NCBI RefSeq assembly: GCF_037042905.1
Contig: NC_087257.1
Coordinates: forward strand, 17,375,001 to 17,439,000
Length of the DNA: 64,000 bases
Direction of reading: 5' to 3'
Source of the DNA: Lytechinus pictus
Taxonomy: Eukaryota; Echinodermata; Echinoidea; Temnopleuroida; Toxopneustidae
Below the pieces are notes generated by a model that saw only the letters and a program-made list of their open reading frames with translations, was not told the origin of the DNA and did no database searches. Below are positions 1-13,300 of this stretch, piece after piece. The position numbers were made by a program, and so were the translations under genes. Position 1 is the stretch's first letter. Each line of letters starts with the position of its first letter.

Positions 1-205
1 GGAGATTAGGTGTACAATTAAAGCATGCCACTGTTTCTCAGGTCATTCTACAGGTACTTTATGATAAAATGAGCATTGTTTATCATAGTATTGATTAAAT
101 TGTACTAGCAACCTGAGAAATGATTTTGATATTGTGTACATGTGGAACAGAACCTTGACTTGAGTTCTGCTGAAGCGATTATTCACTTTTTAAGGTCTGC
201 CAAAT

Positions 206-653
206 TGTTCCGTGCAAGGCTTACGGATGAGTTGCGGGTGAATGCACGCAACTCACCCGCAACAAAGTTTTGAGCATGTTCAAAAGTTTTCTGCGTGCGA
301 ATTAGACGTACTTGGCTCTTCTGCGGGCAACTATGTTAAGAGATTCAGCCAATAATAACAGCGATGGACACTAGTTTCTTTTCAGGTGTCTTTTATTACC
401 AGGAAAGCAGCCTCTGTGCAATAAAAAGGCGGGAAAGCAAGGTCATTGTCTCAAGAGGATGGGGCCTTACTCTGATCTGCCCCATACCCAGAATACAATT
501 CCTAAATACAACTTCATTGACACAAAATACACATCAACACATTATGGCATAATTACATAATACAACATATGTGTGAGAAATGTCAATGCGGGCGACCTAA
601 CGGGCAACCTGCGGGCCGGAAAAACAGTCACCCACAAGGCTTGTGGGGAACGA
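206..653. mobile_element. MITE-like element with imperfect inverted ends
   Basis: The ends GTTCCgtgCAAGgCTT and, read on the other strand, GTTCCccaCAAGcCTT form imperfect terminal inverted repeats. Just inside the left end an 11-bp stem (GTTGCGGGTGA / TCACCCGCAAC) can form a hairpin. No coding sequence is seen. The class is inferred from structure only; no target duplication was identified. Confidence 0.4.
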
Positions 654-1265
654 TGTGGCAGGGCCTTTTTGTTTATGTATGCGTAGTCTACTTAATCGTG
701 CAACATATTTTCACAATTATTTGTTATTTCATGTTTTGAAAATGCTTGTAGAATGAACCAATCATAAACAAATCTCTTCTTACGTGTATGGTGGGTGCAC
801 TTTCATTCAGTGGAAATTTGAATTTTGCAATGCCTTTAATATGACCGCACAATGGGAAGGTAAATATATCTGTATATGTTTCCTTGTATTGTCTGTATTC
901 TGTATAGGAATTACAAATAAAATGAAATAATATAATCTTTGAAAATGACATGTGTTCATGTTGTTGCATCTGTTCTTTTGCATTGATCATCAGTTTCTCA
1001 CAATAGTTATTTTAGGCTGTTATTTTTATGTACATGATTGGTACGGTTCTTTGAGTTTTAATTATTTTTCAAGTGTGGTACGTTGGCACATTACTTTTGA
1101 TGCTTTGTTTTTTTCCAACAAAATTTTGGCAACGTGGCATTCCTTTTGCACGTAAAATCATGTGTACTTTGCAATGTGAAGGTACGAAGAGGACTTTTTT
1201 GTGATCTGCGTTACATGAAATGTATATTAGTTGCATGTGCTTTTGTGCGAGAGGTAGCGAGAAAG

Positions 1266-1495
1266 GGTTCCATGACATTTGCTCTGGCGACAATTGCTCT
1301 GAGGCTCTAAATTCCACACACTAATGGAATGGCCAACTTCAACCCTGGGTTTAACACTATACCCTACCCTAAACCTAACATGAAACCCTATTAAAACCAT
1401 AAACCCAACATGAAACCCTGTTAAAACCCTAACCCTACATCTAAAGACAACATAAAGCGTGGAGCAATTGTCGCAGGAACAAATGTTGTCACCTA
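1266..1495. repeat. Interspersed repeat with CCCTAAAC-rich core, copy 1
   Basis: The ends are roughly inverted (GTTCCATGACATTTGCTC near 1269 and GGAGCAATTGTCGCAGGAAC near 1461). The core (1340-1440) holds scattered ACCCTA and ACCCTAAC words. A second diverged copy lies at 8258-8455 with the same order of motifs, so this is a dispersed element and not telomeric DNA. Confidence 0.5.
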
Positions 1496-1600
1496 AGAGA
1501 GAGGGGGAGGGAGAAAAGGAGAGAGAGAGAGAGAGCGATAGAGAGAAGGTCAGAGGAAGAGATTGATGAATAGAGAGAGCGAGAGCAATGTTGTCTTCAC
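1496..1600. repeat. GA-rich simple repeat
   Basis: A purine-rich low-complexity tract dominated by GAGA, with the longest pure run near 1519-1535. No gene is seen. Confidence 0.7.
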
Positions 1601-2095
1601 TTAAACTGCCTTGTTCTTCCCATGAATATTACTTACCTGCATAGTAGATCCCTCTTAATCTTAATCATCAATATTTCACAATTAGACTATCTCTTGATGA
1701 GATTAGTCTCTTTTCTGTTCCTTTGCTACCATTTATTCAGTGTCCCCGTCTCGCTCTTAGTCTGTCCTTCCCCTTGCACACTTTCTCTTGTCTATTATCA
1801 GGGATGCCACTAATAGTTGATAAAAAGAAGTGTGAAATTCATCTAGAATGTCAATGACCCCCTTTCCTACATGAAAAGGGTTTTTTCCTGTGGCCCAAAA
1901 TAGGATGAAAGTCTGATTTTTAAGCTGAAACATGGCATTGCTCTCATTCCCAACCCCCTCCCCCACACAAACATAATCTTCTTTGTTTCTGTTTGGTTTC
2001 CTGATTCTATTTTCTGTCTTTATGTCCCCCTTATTATTTTTTTCCTTTTTCGCCCTCACTCCCCTGTCTTTCTCTCTCTTTCCACCCATTAATCA

Positions 2096-3990
2096 ATCTC
2101 GTTTTTACTCTCTCTCCCACCTCTTCTCTCTTCTATTTGTCAATCTTTCTATCTGAAGTGCTGAACCATGATGTAATCATCAAATCAAGCATTAACTAAG
2201 AACATTGGTCAACTCCAAGACCACTTCGAACAGGATTACAAATTCCTTTGCTTGACAAACCAAATCCTTTCTGAGTAACACAAAGGACACACAAATGGGA
2301 TGCAAGACATTTGTAGATAAATAACATTTATTTAAAGCAACGAAATGGCAATGTATAATTCAAATTATTACTTATTCTTCATTCTGGTTGACTCGATACT
2401 GAGCCTCTTAATCCCATGATCAGCACGTGGTTTTTCACATTGGTAAGGAAACCAATGCACTTTGTTTATATCCGTGTAATTAAAAGGATAACCACAAATT
2501 AAAAACTTTTTAAATTTATATTATTTGGCTTTCCTTTAAAGCATGAAATATACAAATTTCACATTAAAATTTGAGTTTTAAACAGGATTTTAGTTTTGAG
2601 AGTTTGACAATAGAAGTGTTTTAGGATTGAAAATCAGATATTAAGCCAGAAAAGAGCAGGAAAGCATGTTCAGCCGACTTCAGCTGTTTTTGTTTTTTAT
2701 TTCCAGCTTATTATTTTCAACTTTTTGTGAATGCTTCCTGAATCGATTCATAAAGGGTTGTGATGTTAACTTGAAGGCTGATGTTTTCTCTTTAAATACC
2801 AAATTATAATCATATATAAAATGTGGCTGAGGTTGAAAGAGTGATGATTACCGGGTCTGTGTCATGAAAGTTGTCAGCACTGACAGGTTGCTTTTCTCCG
2901 ACAGTTACCACAGTAACAGCCAGAGGCCAGTGCTTCTCAGCCAATCAAAACCAAAGATTTCACTGAAATTATAAAACGCCCCCCCCCTGTACTTAACCTT
3001 TGGAGGGTAGTGGACAGACATACCAAGTGTCATGCGTTGGGCGCGAGACTCACTTTTGGGATTTGGGAATCTTGCTCATCCGCCAAATCTTTCTCACGCA
3101 TGTATCACAGCCTATCCCCATATATATTATACACAATGCCTGTGCTCTCACGGGGAGTGAGTCACAGAAAATCTTGCGCTTATCTGGTCTTTGAAATTGA
3201 ACTTGGTAGCTCTGAGTGCATGTCCAGCAACACAGTTACTGCACCGTGGCGCCTATACGATGTGCATCATTCTAGAAAAGCCACCAAGTAACTGTGATTA
3301 AGATTACTGCCAGCAGTACGTTTGATGACTGTTTAATTTAAACCAAACGACTAAAAAGAATAATATTCTGCTTTATATAGAGCTTAATACATCGGAACAT
3401 CTCTAAATAGTCTACAACTTACAAGTATATAAAACCCAGTCATAAGATCATAAATTGCCCACATACAATGTATGCACTCTCTCTACTCCTTGGGGAGAAT
3501 TCCAACAAAAACTCTGATGCTAGGCATACTACATAACTTCTGCATCCTACTGGGTGCCCACGTAACACCTGGGTGGAGAGTGGCAAAGTGTGGACCGACG
3601 CTTGTAAATAGGATGCTAGAATGTGGTGGGATTCAAACACAAAAGAATGGTGTCCTTCATGTACATGTACGTATACATTTTCTTTTCACCCATACAGTGC
3701 TACCAATGAACTAGCCCAATTTTGCAGCTATCACTAATCTGTATATTCATAGCGAGGGAAGAAATATCGAGACTGTTAACAAGGTATCTTGGGCTGTGGA
3801 CTACAGAAAAAAATCGTAGTGCAATCTAAATGTCGAACAGGTTCTTGATAACTTTCTCTGTTGTGATTTTATTAAACTACAGTCTAATGAAACCTGATGG
3901 CCTTCTATAAAAGTCTATATGGAATCAAGAAAATCATTTTTTTTGTCAGTAGTCCTGGATGATTACTACATTAGGATATGACTTTTAATG
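2096..3990. other. No gene seen: downstream flank of the Acl4-like gene
   Basis: No exon or RNA gene was found here. The segment 2865-2965 contains a diverged copy of a repeat also seen near 29900-29985. Both share a core around CCGACAGTTACCA followed by GTAACA and CAGCCAATCA. A short C-run lies at 2980-2988. Short open frames around 3000-3700 lack splice sites or recognisable domains. Confidence 0.5.
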
Positions 3991-3994
3991 AAAG

Positions 3995-4000
3995 TTTATT
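3995..4000 (-). promoter_or_regulatory. Candidate poly(A) signal of the Acl4-like gene
   Basis: AATAAA on the minus strand, about 200 bp past the stop codon of the Acl4-like gene. A second AATAAA (plus-strand TTTATT at 3868-3873) lies further downstream. Which one is used cannot be told from sequence. Confidence 0.45.
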
Positions 4001-4201
4001 AAGGTCTTATTGTGCACATTTTACCATAATGTATTGTTATACATGTTTGCATGATAACAATTTTCTGTATGAACCATATCCTCTTTTGCTACATGCAACT
4101 ACTGGAAACTGATAGTGTGCAGCAATCAATGAGCAGGCATATTCCCGCAGGCATCATTTGAAGGAAGGGAGTAATAAAGTTTGTGCCACCAACAATCTAT
4201 G

Positions 4202-4396
4202 TCAATGTTCCATCTCCTCATCTGACGAAGCTTCGCTGTCAATATCTTCATCCCCTTCATCCTGCTCTTCTTCCTCTTCTTTTCTTTGTCTTTCCAACCA
4301 GTCTTCCTCATCCCCCTCTCCCAGTCCTAACGATGAAAGAAGCTCGTCGATATGGACTAAGACCTGCTCATCGTCACAACTTAATGCACAGTACAG
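4202..4396 (-). CDS. Acl4-like gene, exon 9 (stop codon)
   Basis: 64 residues plus TGA. LYCALSCDDEQVLVHIDELL continues the last helix, then comes an almost purely acidic tail with runs of Glu and Asp. The acceptor is TTTTTTTCAG. A decayed copy lies at 5702-5790. Confidence 0.9.
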   Translation of the reverse strand: MYCALSCDDEQVLVHIDELLSSLGLGEGDEEDWLERQRKEEEEEQDEGDEDIDSEASSDEEMEH

Positions 4397-7300
4397 CTGA
4401 AAAAAAGAATGAAAGAAAAACAAGTGGAACGCCTCTGGCAGTCTCGCCTGCATTACGCAATGCAATATAGCAGCAGTGCTTCCTTTGAAAATAGCTAATG
4501 AATATTATTCACAGAAGAAAACACTAATATGATAATGAAATATTATGCCCATTGACCCAAAATGACCTTTGACCATGATCTTCTGACCTAAGACATGTGC
4601 AAAACAATCATTCATACATGATTATCCTTATGTCAATGTTTCATGAGCTAGAGCCATAAACTTCCTTAGTTATGCCAATTCAACACATACTCCCAACACG
4701 GCCAGAGTTCACTGACCTTTAAATGACTCTTGATCCTGGCCATGTTCCTGAAATGCATACAGGGTATTCAGGGATACACTGCTGCTCTTATGTCCAAATT
4801 TGATGAACTAGATCCATAGACTTTTAAAGTTATGATGACAATTCCACAAATACCCCCAATATTACCAAAGTTTGTTGACCCTAAATGACCTTTGACCTTG
4901 GTCATGTGACCTGAAACTTGCACAGGATGTTCAAGGATACTTGATTACTCTTAGGTCCACGTTCCATTAACTAGATCCATAAAATTTCAGAGTTATGATG
5001 ACAATTCCTCAAATAACCCCAACATGGCCAAAGTTCGGTGACCCTAAGTGACCTTTGACCTTGGTCATGTGACCTGAAACTCGCACATGATATTCAGGGA
5101 TACATGGTTGCTCTTATGTCCAAATTTCATGAACTAGATCCATAAAATTTAAAAGTTATGATGACAATTCCTCAAATAACCCTATCATGGCCAAAGTTTG
5201 TTGACCGTAAGTGACCTTTGACCTAAATCATGTGACCTGAAACTCAGGCAGGATCTTCAGTGATACACTATTACCCTTATGTCTACGTTTTATGAACTAG
5301 GTCATATACTTTCGAAGTTATGACAACATTTCAAAAACTTGTCCTTGGTTAAGATTTCGATATTGATTCCCCCAACATGGTCTAAGTTCATTGACCCTAA
5401 ATGACCTTTGACCTTGGTCATGTGACCCGAAACTCAGGCAGGATGTTCAGTAATACTTGATTACCCTTATGTCCAAGTTTCATCAACTAGGTCCATATAC
5501 TTTCTAAGTTATGATGACGTTTAAAAAACTTAACCTTGGTTAAGATTTCAATGTTGACGACGCCACCGTCGCCAAAGCGGCGCCTATAGTCTCGCTCTGC
5601 TACGCAGGCTAGACAAAAAAACAATGACAAAATTGATCAGGGCATTCCTATCCAATTATTCATATAACCATTTATTCAAGTTTTACTTTTTGTGATCCCC
5701 CTCTCCCGGACAAATTATATAAGCTTGTATAAATGAATCAAGACTTGCTCATAATCACAATTTAATGCACAGTAGAGCTGCAAAATAGAAGACATAACGA
5801 AAGAAAAAGAATAAGTTATCACACTAGCTATCGGGGTATCCCTATCTACTTATTTAATTCATTTAATAATCTATCAAGGCCTGTAACATATAGATTAGCG
5901 ATCATAGTACATTTTTCTATGATTGATTTAATTTGACTACAATGTAAAATTAATCATGAAAATCAAGCGTACGATTAATCGCTAACCTCTGTGTTACGGG
6001 ACCCTGATAATAGATCAATCCACTCAACCTTTCATTCATGTAGTTACATGTACACTCTTTTTTACATTTCAGTTGACCTATTAATAAATTTGATAGCCAA
6101 ATTGCCCTGGTTTATCACACATTCTACAGAAGTTTGGTTTTAAACAGAGGTGAAAGGGAATCATGTATTCCAGCTCATCGCAGCCACATGGAACTTGAGC
6201 ATGACTTCTACCCATTTGTTGGTTGACGAATCAATCAAGGTCTGCTATGGGAGACTACTGGGTCTCAGCAATACATGAAAGATGTAGCTTTAGTGTTGGA
6301 TTCACATAGTTAGGTAGATGTAGATAATTACCTTCTTAGCTTTATGAAGGTAGTATCTTGCTGGTGGTTTACATTCATCTGATCCTCGCTCAAACTGGAC
6401 CAGGCCCAACATATACCAGACCTGGACTACTTCATCATCCTCCTCTATAAGGGTATGAAGTATATTTTCTGATTCCTGTTAATGAAGTGAATGATAAGAT
6501 AAAGGTCGAGTCTTGAGAAACTATTGGAAATGTAAATATTCAGCAGATTGAAAAGAATTGGTAGATCAGGAATGAAGAGATAACCACAACATATACACTG
6601 ACTTTTTTATTTTGCTTTACAATGGAACAGGCCTAACATATACCAGACCTATTCTACTTCATCATCCTCTTGTAAAAAAGTATTAAGTATATTCTCTGAT
6701 TCCTATAAAGTGAACAATGGTGAGATGATAAAGGTCGAGTCTTAAAGTAACCATCAGAACCATCGTGGTTCGGGGTTCAAATTCCACCACAGCACTCACA
6801 TCCTTTGGCAAGGCGTTTATCTACATTTGCCCCTCTCTACCCAGGTGTAGTAAAAGGGTACTCGGTAGGAAATTATTCCTTGAATGCTCGATGCGCCTGA
6901 TCAAGGTAGCTGTGCTAAGCCCAGGGAAATAGCATGCAGCATTTAGAAACGTAAAGTGCTATATAAATGTTACACATTATTATTAATAAAATGGGGAAAA
7001 TTCGAAGTACCTGATCTAGAAAAAGAATAAGTCACCAGCTTTATGATCCCCCCTCCCCCTGTACGCACCTGTTTCTCAGATGACATCTGTAGTTGGCATT
7101 ACGTGGCAGAGCCATAAAATAAATTTGACTTACATCCCACATTTCTAGCTCCATAAGAATCTTTGCTGCTCCTATTCTGTTTTCATAGCTCAAGACGGGT
7201 TCAGCTACGATGTCATTGTCTTTAGCACCGCCTCCTTCTCCATCTCCTTCCATATGTTGCCATAGTGATAAACTCTTCTTCATTGATGACATGGCTTCCT

Positions 7301-10300
7301 GTGTTTGTCAATAGTGAAGTATATTTATAAGAAAAAAATATTTATAAGCAATCAAGGAGTGGCGCCCCCTTAGTAGAATCAGAAATATATAAACATGGCC
7401 CCATGAGATGAGTCAGTTTTCCCCAAAGAAAATCGCTCGAATGCGAAGCCTGCACATTCAGCTATAGTATACATAAAGCTTACCCACACCTACCAATAAC
7501 TAACAAACCCCCACGTAAGTCTGATATCGAAACCCTATCTAAACCTGAACCCCAATATCTTTGATGGAATTAAGAAAGGAAAAATGGTTGCTAAAATAAC
7601 TTTAAAAAAGAAGAAGAATCATGCATCTTGAATAATCGGTCAAGTCAAATAATCTAGAGTAGGAATTTCCCAAATTGCCATTTTGTATACATTCCAGTTG
7701 GTCCCGTACACATGGATTGATCCTGGGTAGTTGACAACCAGTTCACCTACAATCAATTTGGTCTAATTGCCACTCAGCCCACTTACCAATTTGCCCGATT
7801 TCCAGTTTATGGTACACCTACTTTGTCTAATATCCACTAGGTCTACTAAACACTTCGGCCCGTATTCTGAAGTCAGGTTTAACTTTAATAGACCACGGTC
7901 TAACTCTGTGCTAAAATTATAGGGAGCAAAAAAAAATTATGTTTATATTGTATATTTCTTATGTTTACTCTCTCGTTTCCTTTTGCTTTCATAATGAAGA
8001 AAAATAGTTAAGTTATCATTCCCAGACAATTATGAACAATTTGGTTGTCAATGAGTTTATAAATTGAACTTGTACTGTCAGGGATTTGTGCTCCCATTGG
8101 CTATCTTTAGTTAAACCACAACTTTAAACCACAGTTTAATTTAAACCCCCGAGTTCAGAATACAGGCCTTAGTATATATGATCACATGAACTGGTTATGA
8201 ATCAAATATTTACATGGCAAAGTGCAATACACTCAAGAACACCAAGCTACATGTAGGGTTCCACGACATTTGCTCCAGCTATAATTGCTGGACTGTAAAT
8301 TCCACACACTAATGGAACGGCCAACTTCAACCCAGGATTAAACATCACACCCTATCCTATACCAACATAAAACCCTATCGTAACCCTTACCCTATATCTT
8401 AGAAGAAATAATAAAGCTCAGAGCAACTGTTTGCATGGGCAAATCTCATGTTAGACCATGGTAAGAGACTAATAAATGATAGCTCAAGTAGATATCAGAC
8501 CAAGATATGTCATTTGGACCAAGTGGTCTTGGCCATGATGGCATTAGATGACCTAAGAATCAAACCATCTTTTAGAAGACCATGTGAATACAAATCAACA
8601 GTTCAAGCAAAGTGAATGAAACTCTTACTTCTTTATTATCTTTACTAAGCCAGTAGCTAGCTAGGAGTTGATACGCCTCTGGATTGTGAGGGTCTTCATT
8701 GACGGCCTGATCGATAGCTGCCTTGCATCTCTCATCTGAATCTTCTTCAAAGCTAAACATCAAGAAAACAGGACAATTTACAATTAATACAAGCTTTATT
8801 GTTACTTCTTATCCACTATTAAGCTTCTTTACCTTCAATAATTTCATAATACAATCACATAAATTTCAAATAGGAATGAATACATTAGATAAGCAAACAA
8901 AGAATAATAATAATAATAGATATAATTGTAAGGCACAAAATCCCAAAAAGCGCTCAAGAAGCAATGAAAGAAACAGGGGTAAAATAAATAAAGGAAGAGT
9001 CAAGAATAGAAGGCATAATTGGCACATATTCAAGGTTTAAATGAATCAACAGAAGTGCATTCTCCAATAACCAGAGGAAGGTCATTCCAGAAAATGGGTC
9101 CAGCGTATGCAAAAGCCCAAACCCCATACCTTTATGTATTTTGGAATAACTAATAAAGTAAGAAGAGATTTGTTACAGCTTTACAGGAACAAGATTAACC
9201 TTGACATAACTGCCTATATACACATGTACTTACCATGCATCTGTTAGGAAGATTTCAGCAATTGTACAATAAGCTTTGGATATATCAGCATTGGAAACAT
9301 TTGAAGAACCATTTTCTAATGAACTTGAAGCCCCTTGTGTTTCTTCCTAGAGGAATCAATTTAGAAAAAAGAAAATAAACAAGAAAATATTTGAATGGAC
9401 ACTCCTATATTCAGAAGTCCAAATAAGACCACAAGACCAACTCTGTGCTAAAATTATGGGAAACAAAGCATGTCAAAATTATGTTTAAATTGTATGTTTC
9501 ATATGTTTACTGTGTTCTTTGCCCATGCTTTAAAGTTGAAGAAATCCCCACACAGTTAAAAATGAACCACAGCACCAGCCTCTAAATAGACATTGGTACT
9601 CATTAGCTTTCCATTGTTACATGTAAACCACTTTAGACCATGTGGGTGTTCATAAGTTAAGAGCGACTTTAAGAACGAATGGTGAACCCTTCTTATGCGC
9701 TAAACCATCGCCAATTCAATATACCATTTACCACAAGAAAGGATCACAAGTCGTTCTTAAAGTCGCTCTTAACTTATGAACAGCTGTATGAAACACCCAC
9801 CAGAGCTTAAAGATAAATGCCAGTTGTGGTAATGATCTCAAAATGAGTTTACAAGTACAGAATCCAATTAAATGACCACCAAAGTGTCTGTTTGTATAAA
9901 TAAAAAACATGTGCCAAATGATTCTGGAAGAAATTGTGTAATTGCTGAGAAATTAGCAAATAAGCACGGGATTCGGGTCAAGCGTCGGGCCGACATTCTA
10001 AGCAGTAATAATACACTGTCCCACGTGCGCTTATCTGTGTTGGTGACCTTCAGTGTGGACATTTTTCAGCGTAGATTTCAAGATTTCACAAAGTTCAGTT
10101 TATCAACTGTCCCAGATCTAGATCCTCGATGATATAGTGACAATTAAGCCTGGTTTTACAGACTTTCTCGTGAAATAAGTGTTTACTGCAACTACTTTCA
10201 TTTATCTTTAAATTACACCACAGTTCAGAGTATGGGTTTATAGGTGAAGAAAATAAAGATTCAGAGATCACAAAAAAATAAACCACAGATACCATGGCAA

Positions 10301-13300
10301 CGAAAGTGAATTTGAATTATTTACCTGTGCAGTATCAGAGCGGATTGCACAAAGTGCCAAACTCTAATGAAGTCATATATAGGCATACGTACAAAACTTG
10401 CTGTGCAGTACTGTGCCACATTGCACAGTCTAATAAAAAAATGATTATCAATGATAATTGTATGGGATGGCTTTCTTTTGTGGAATACCAGAAACATGCC
10501 TCTCTCTTGGGCCAATACTGCACTCATCTTTGACTCATGCAATCTTATCCCTAACTTGTGGAATATTTTTGGTCCTATGATGAACCATCCTATACTATAC
10601 AAGTGTCTATACCTGATTACTGTCCCTTTCCTTGATCATGAGCTCCACGCCTTTCTGGAAGAACTGAAGCCCTTCCAATCCTTCGTGAAGCTGCCCCATG
10701 TACATGTACTTGGAGAAACCTTCTTCAGGACACACCGTTATTGCACGACCAAAGCAGTGCATTGATTTCAGTCAAGGAATAAATAAAATATATTATATCA
10801 GAACCATTCAGCGTAAATATTACTATAATCCTAAGATTCTAGTCACTGATAGACCCTAGTGCAATTCTGTCTATCATCGTCTTCAGGGTTTTGACTTGCT
10901 TTTCATTTTTTTCATATCAAATCCTGTAATAGAAAACATATCCCCTGAAGATGGGGCCACGAGTTGTGTTGCTATGTGCCCAGCTAGCTGGCTCGAACTG
11001 TGCTGTTGCTGGGCTAGTGTGCCACGGGCACGCCATGCCTGTGCCGGTTGATCAGCAGCAATGCAGCTTGTTTACATTACAAAGTGATTTTAAAAGCGAA
11101 TCAATTTGGATTAAAGTTACACCATAATGGTCCTAAAATAGATAACGGCATGAGTCGAGAGTTAAGTGATAAACGATGAGGCATTTAAAACAAAAATGGA
11201 CTGCTCTGTATTCGGATGACAGTGAAAATCAATAGTGATGAAGATTTAAGTGTGACTTAGACTAAGTCATGCTTAAAGGAAACCAAAACCCAAGAAGAGA
11301 AGCAATCTTATTGGAAAGAGTAAAATGAGAGGAACAATTTAAAAAAAGTTTCATCAAAATCGGTTATGAAATAAGCAAGTTTTGGACGATTAAAAAGTCT
11401 TGTTGTACTTACTATGTGGATCCTCAAATTGGCAAACGTGCTTCAAAATGGCTGATTTTGTGGACAACTCTCCATTTGTTTTGTACACATATTTTCAGAT
11501 TTTCCCCTTAATTTACATATTTCACATTATCTCCTCCTGACCTTGAGATATATGGTGTGGATTATATTTTCCCATGATGTATGTTGTGCTCAGGAGGCAA
11601 GATGCAATTTGAAAGATAATGAGGAAAATCTGAAAATTTGTGTACAAAACAAATGGAGAGTTGTCCACAAAATCAGCCATTTTGAAGCACGTTTGCCAAT
11701 TTGAGGATGCCCATAGAAAGTAAAACAAGAGTTTTCAAACTCCCATAACTTGCTTATTTCATAACCAATTTTGATGAAACTTTTTTTTAATTGTTCCTCT
11801 CATTTTGCTCTTTCCAATAAGATTACTTCTCTTCTTGGGTTTTGGTTTCCTTTAAATTTCAGTTTCTGGCGGTAGACTAGATACATCATAGAATCGGTGA
11901 GATAATGTGCAATAGGACATATGCACTACTGTGTGTCCATCAATCAGACGTGTTCCATAACATGTGAAGTTGGCATTTAAAGGGATGGTCCGGGCTGAAA
12001 ATATTTATATCTTAATACATAGAGTAGAATTCACTGAGCAAAATGCAGAAAATTTCATCAAAATCGGATAACAAATATTAAAGTTATTGAAGTTTTAAGT
12101 TTAGCAATATTTTGTGAAAACAGTCGTCATGAATATTACATATTCTTATGTTATTACATAAAATCAGATTTTTTTCATTATTTCATACTTGTGTGAATAA
12201 TATGTCTCCCTTACAATGAAAAAAGTTGCAGCACTAAATGTCTAATGCACCTAAATCAGTTGTCAATCCAATTTTTCTAGTTCTTGGAGGAAAAAATGTG
12301 AATAAACCTAATTTCATATAATAAAATACAAAAGAACAAGTGGAGATGTGACATCATCAGCCCACCTAATGAATATTCATGACGACTGATTTCACAAAAT
12401 ATTGCTAAACTTTAAAATTCGATAACTTTGTTATTTTTTATCCGATTTTGATTAAATTTTTCGGCATTTTGCTCTGTGAGTTCTACTCTATTTATTAAGC
12501 TATACATACCCCCCTGAAAAGAGCGTGATCGGTTCATCACGGACGGACATTTGATAGATTTCGAAAACTTTGAAGGCTTGTAACAAATTAGGAATAAGAT
12601 GAACATGGTTCCTTTTTGTTTTATAGTGAAGGGTAGGACAAAGTATGCTGAATGATGAAAAAAGTTTGTTGCCATGGTTACCTACAAACATAGGTAGCCA
12701 CTAAATGTGCCATATCACGGACGGACATGATAGAAATGTGGTTTTCAGATTTTTTGAACATTTTTATTGTTTCTATCTAAATAGCTTAACTTTGACCAAT
12801 AATTGTTAATGCAACTTACACTCAGGTATGTTAGCTTCTATGTTCAGCATATTGAATTCTCAACCAATATCAAACTTCTGAGAGAATTGCAAATATTTTC
12901 CATCACGGACGGACATCTCGGACGGACATCACGGACGGACACAATTAAAATACATTGGAAGTACCTTGTAAGAAGTTCTTATTACTTGTTTGGGAGAACA
13001 AATGCTATTGTATTGATGATTTGTACATTTTTTTATAGGATTAAACAATATTAGTTGCACAATCAAGTTGCAACAACTTCAATCAAGTTGCTACAACTTG
13101 ATTTAAGTTGTAGCAACATGATTTCTATGCTAGACACACAAAATAATCTAGCCATATGATTGCTTTTAAACACAGTTCTTTTCAAAATCAAATATCCTAT
13201 TAAATGCACATTGTCTTCTTTTCAATTTAGAGAATACTATAGTTGGTACCAAATCAACATCCAGTGGATCAATGATCATGTTGATACTTTTTACTATACA

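Noticed and set aside
1340-1440. Telomere-like CCCTAA / ACCCTA words
   Set aside because: The words are irregular and lie inside a dispersed element with a second copy at 8258-8455; no head-to-tail array.
1757-2089. 110-codon minus-strand open frame
   Set aside because: Lys/Arg/Glu-rich start comes from a T/C-rich low-complexity tract; no domain, no splice context.
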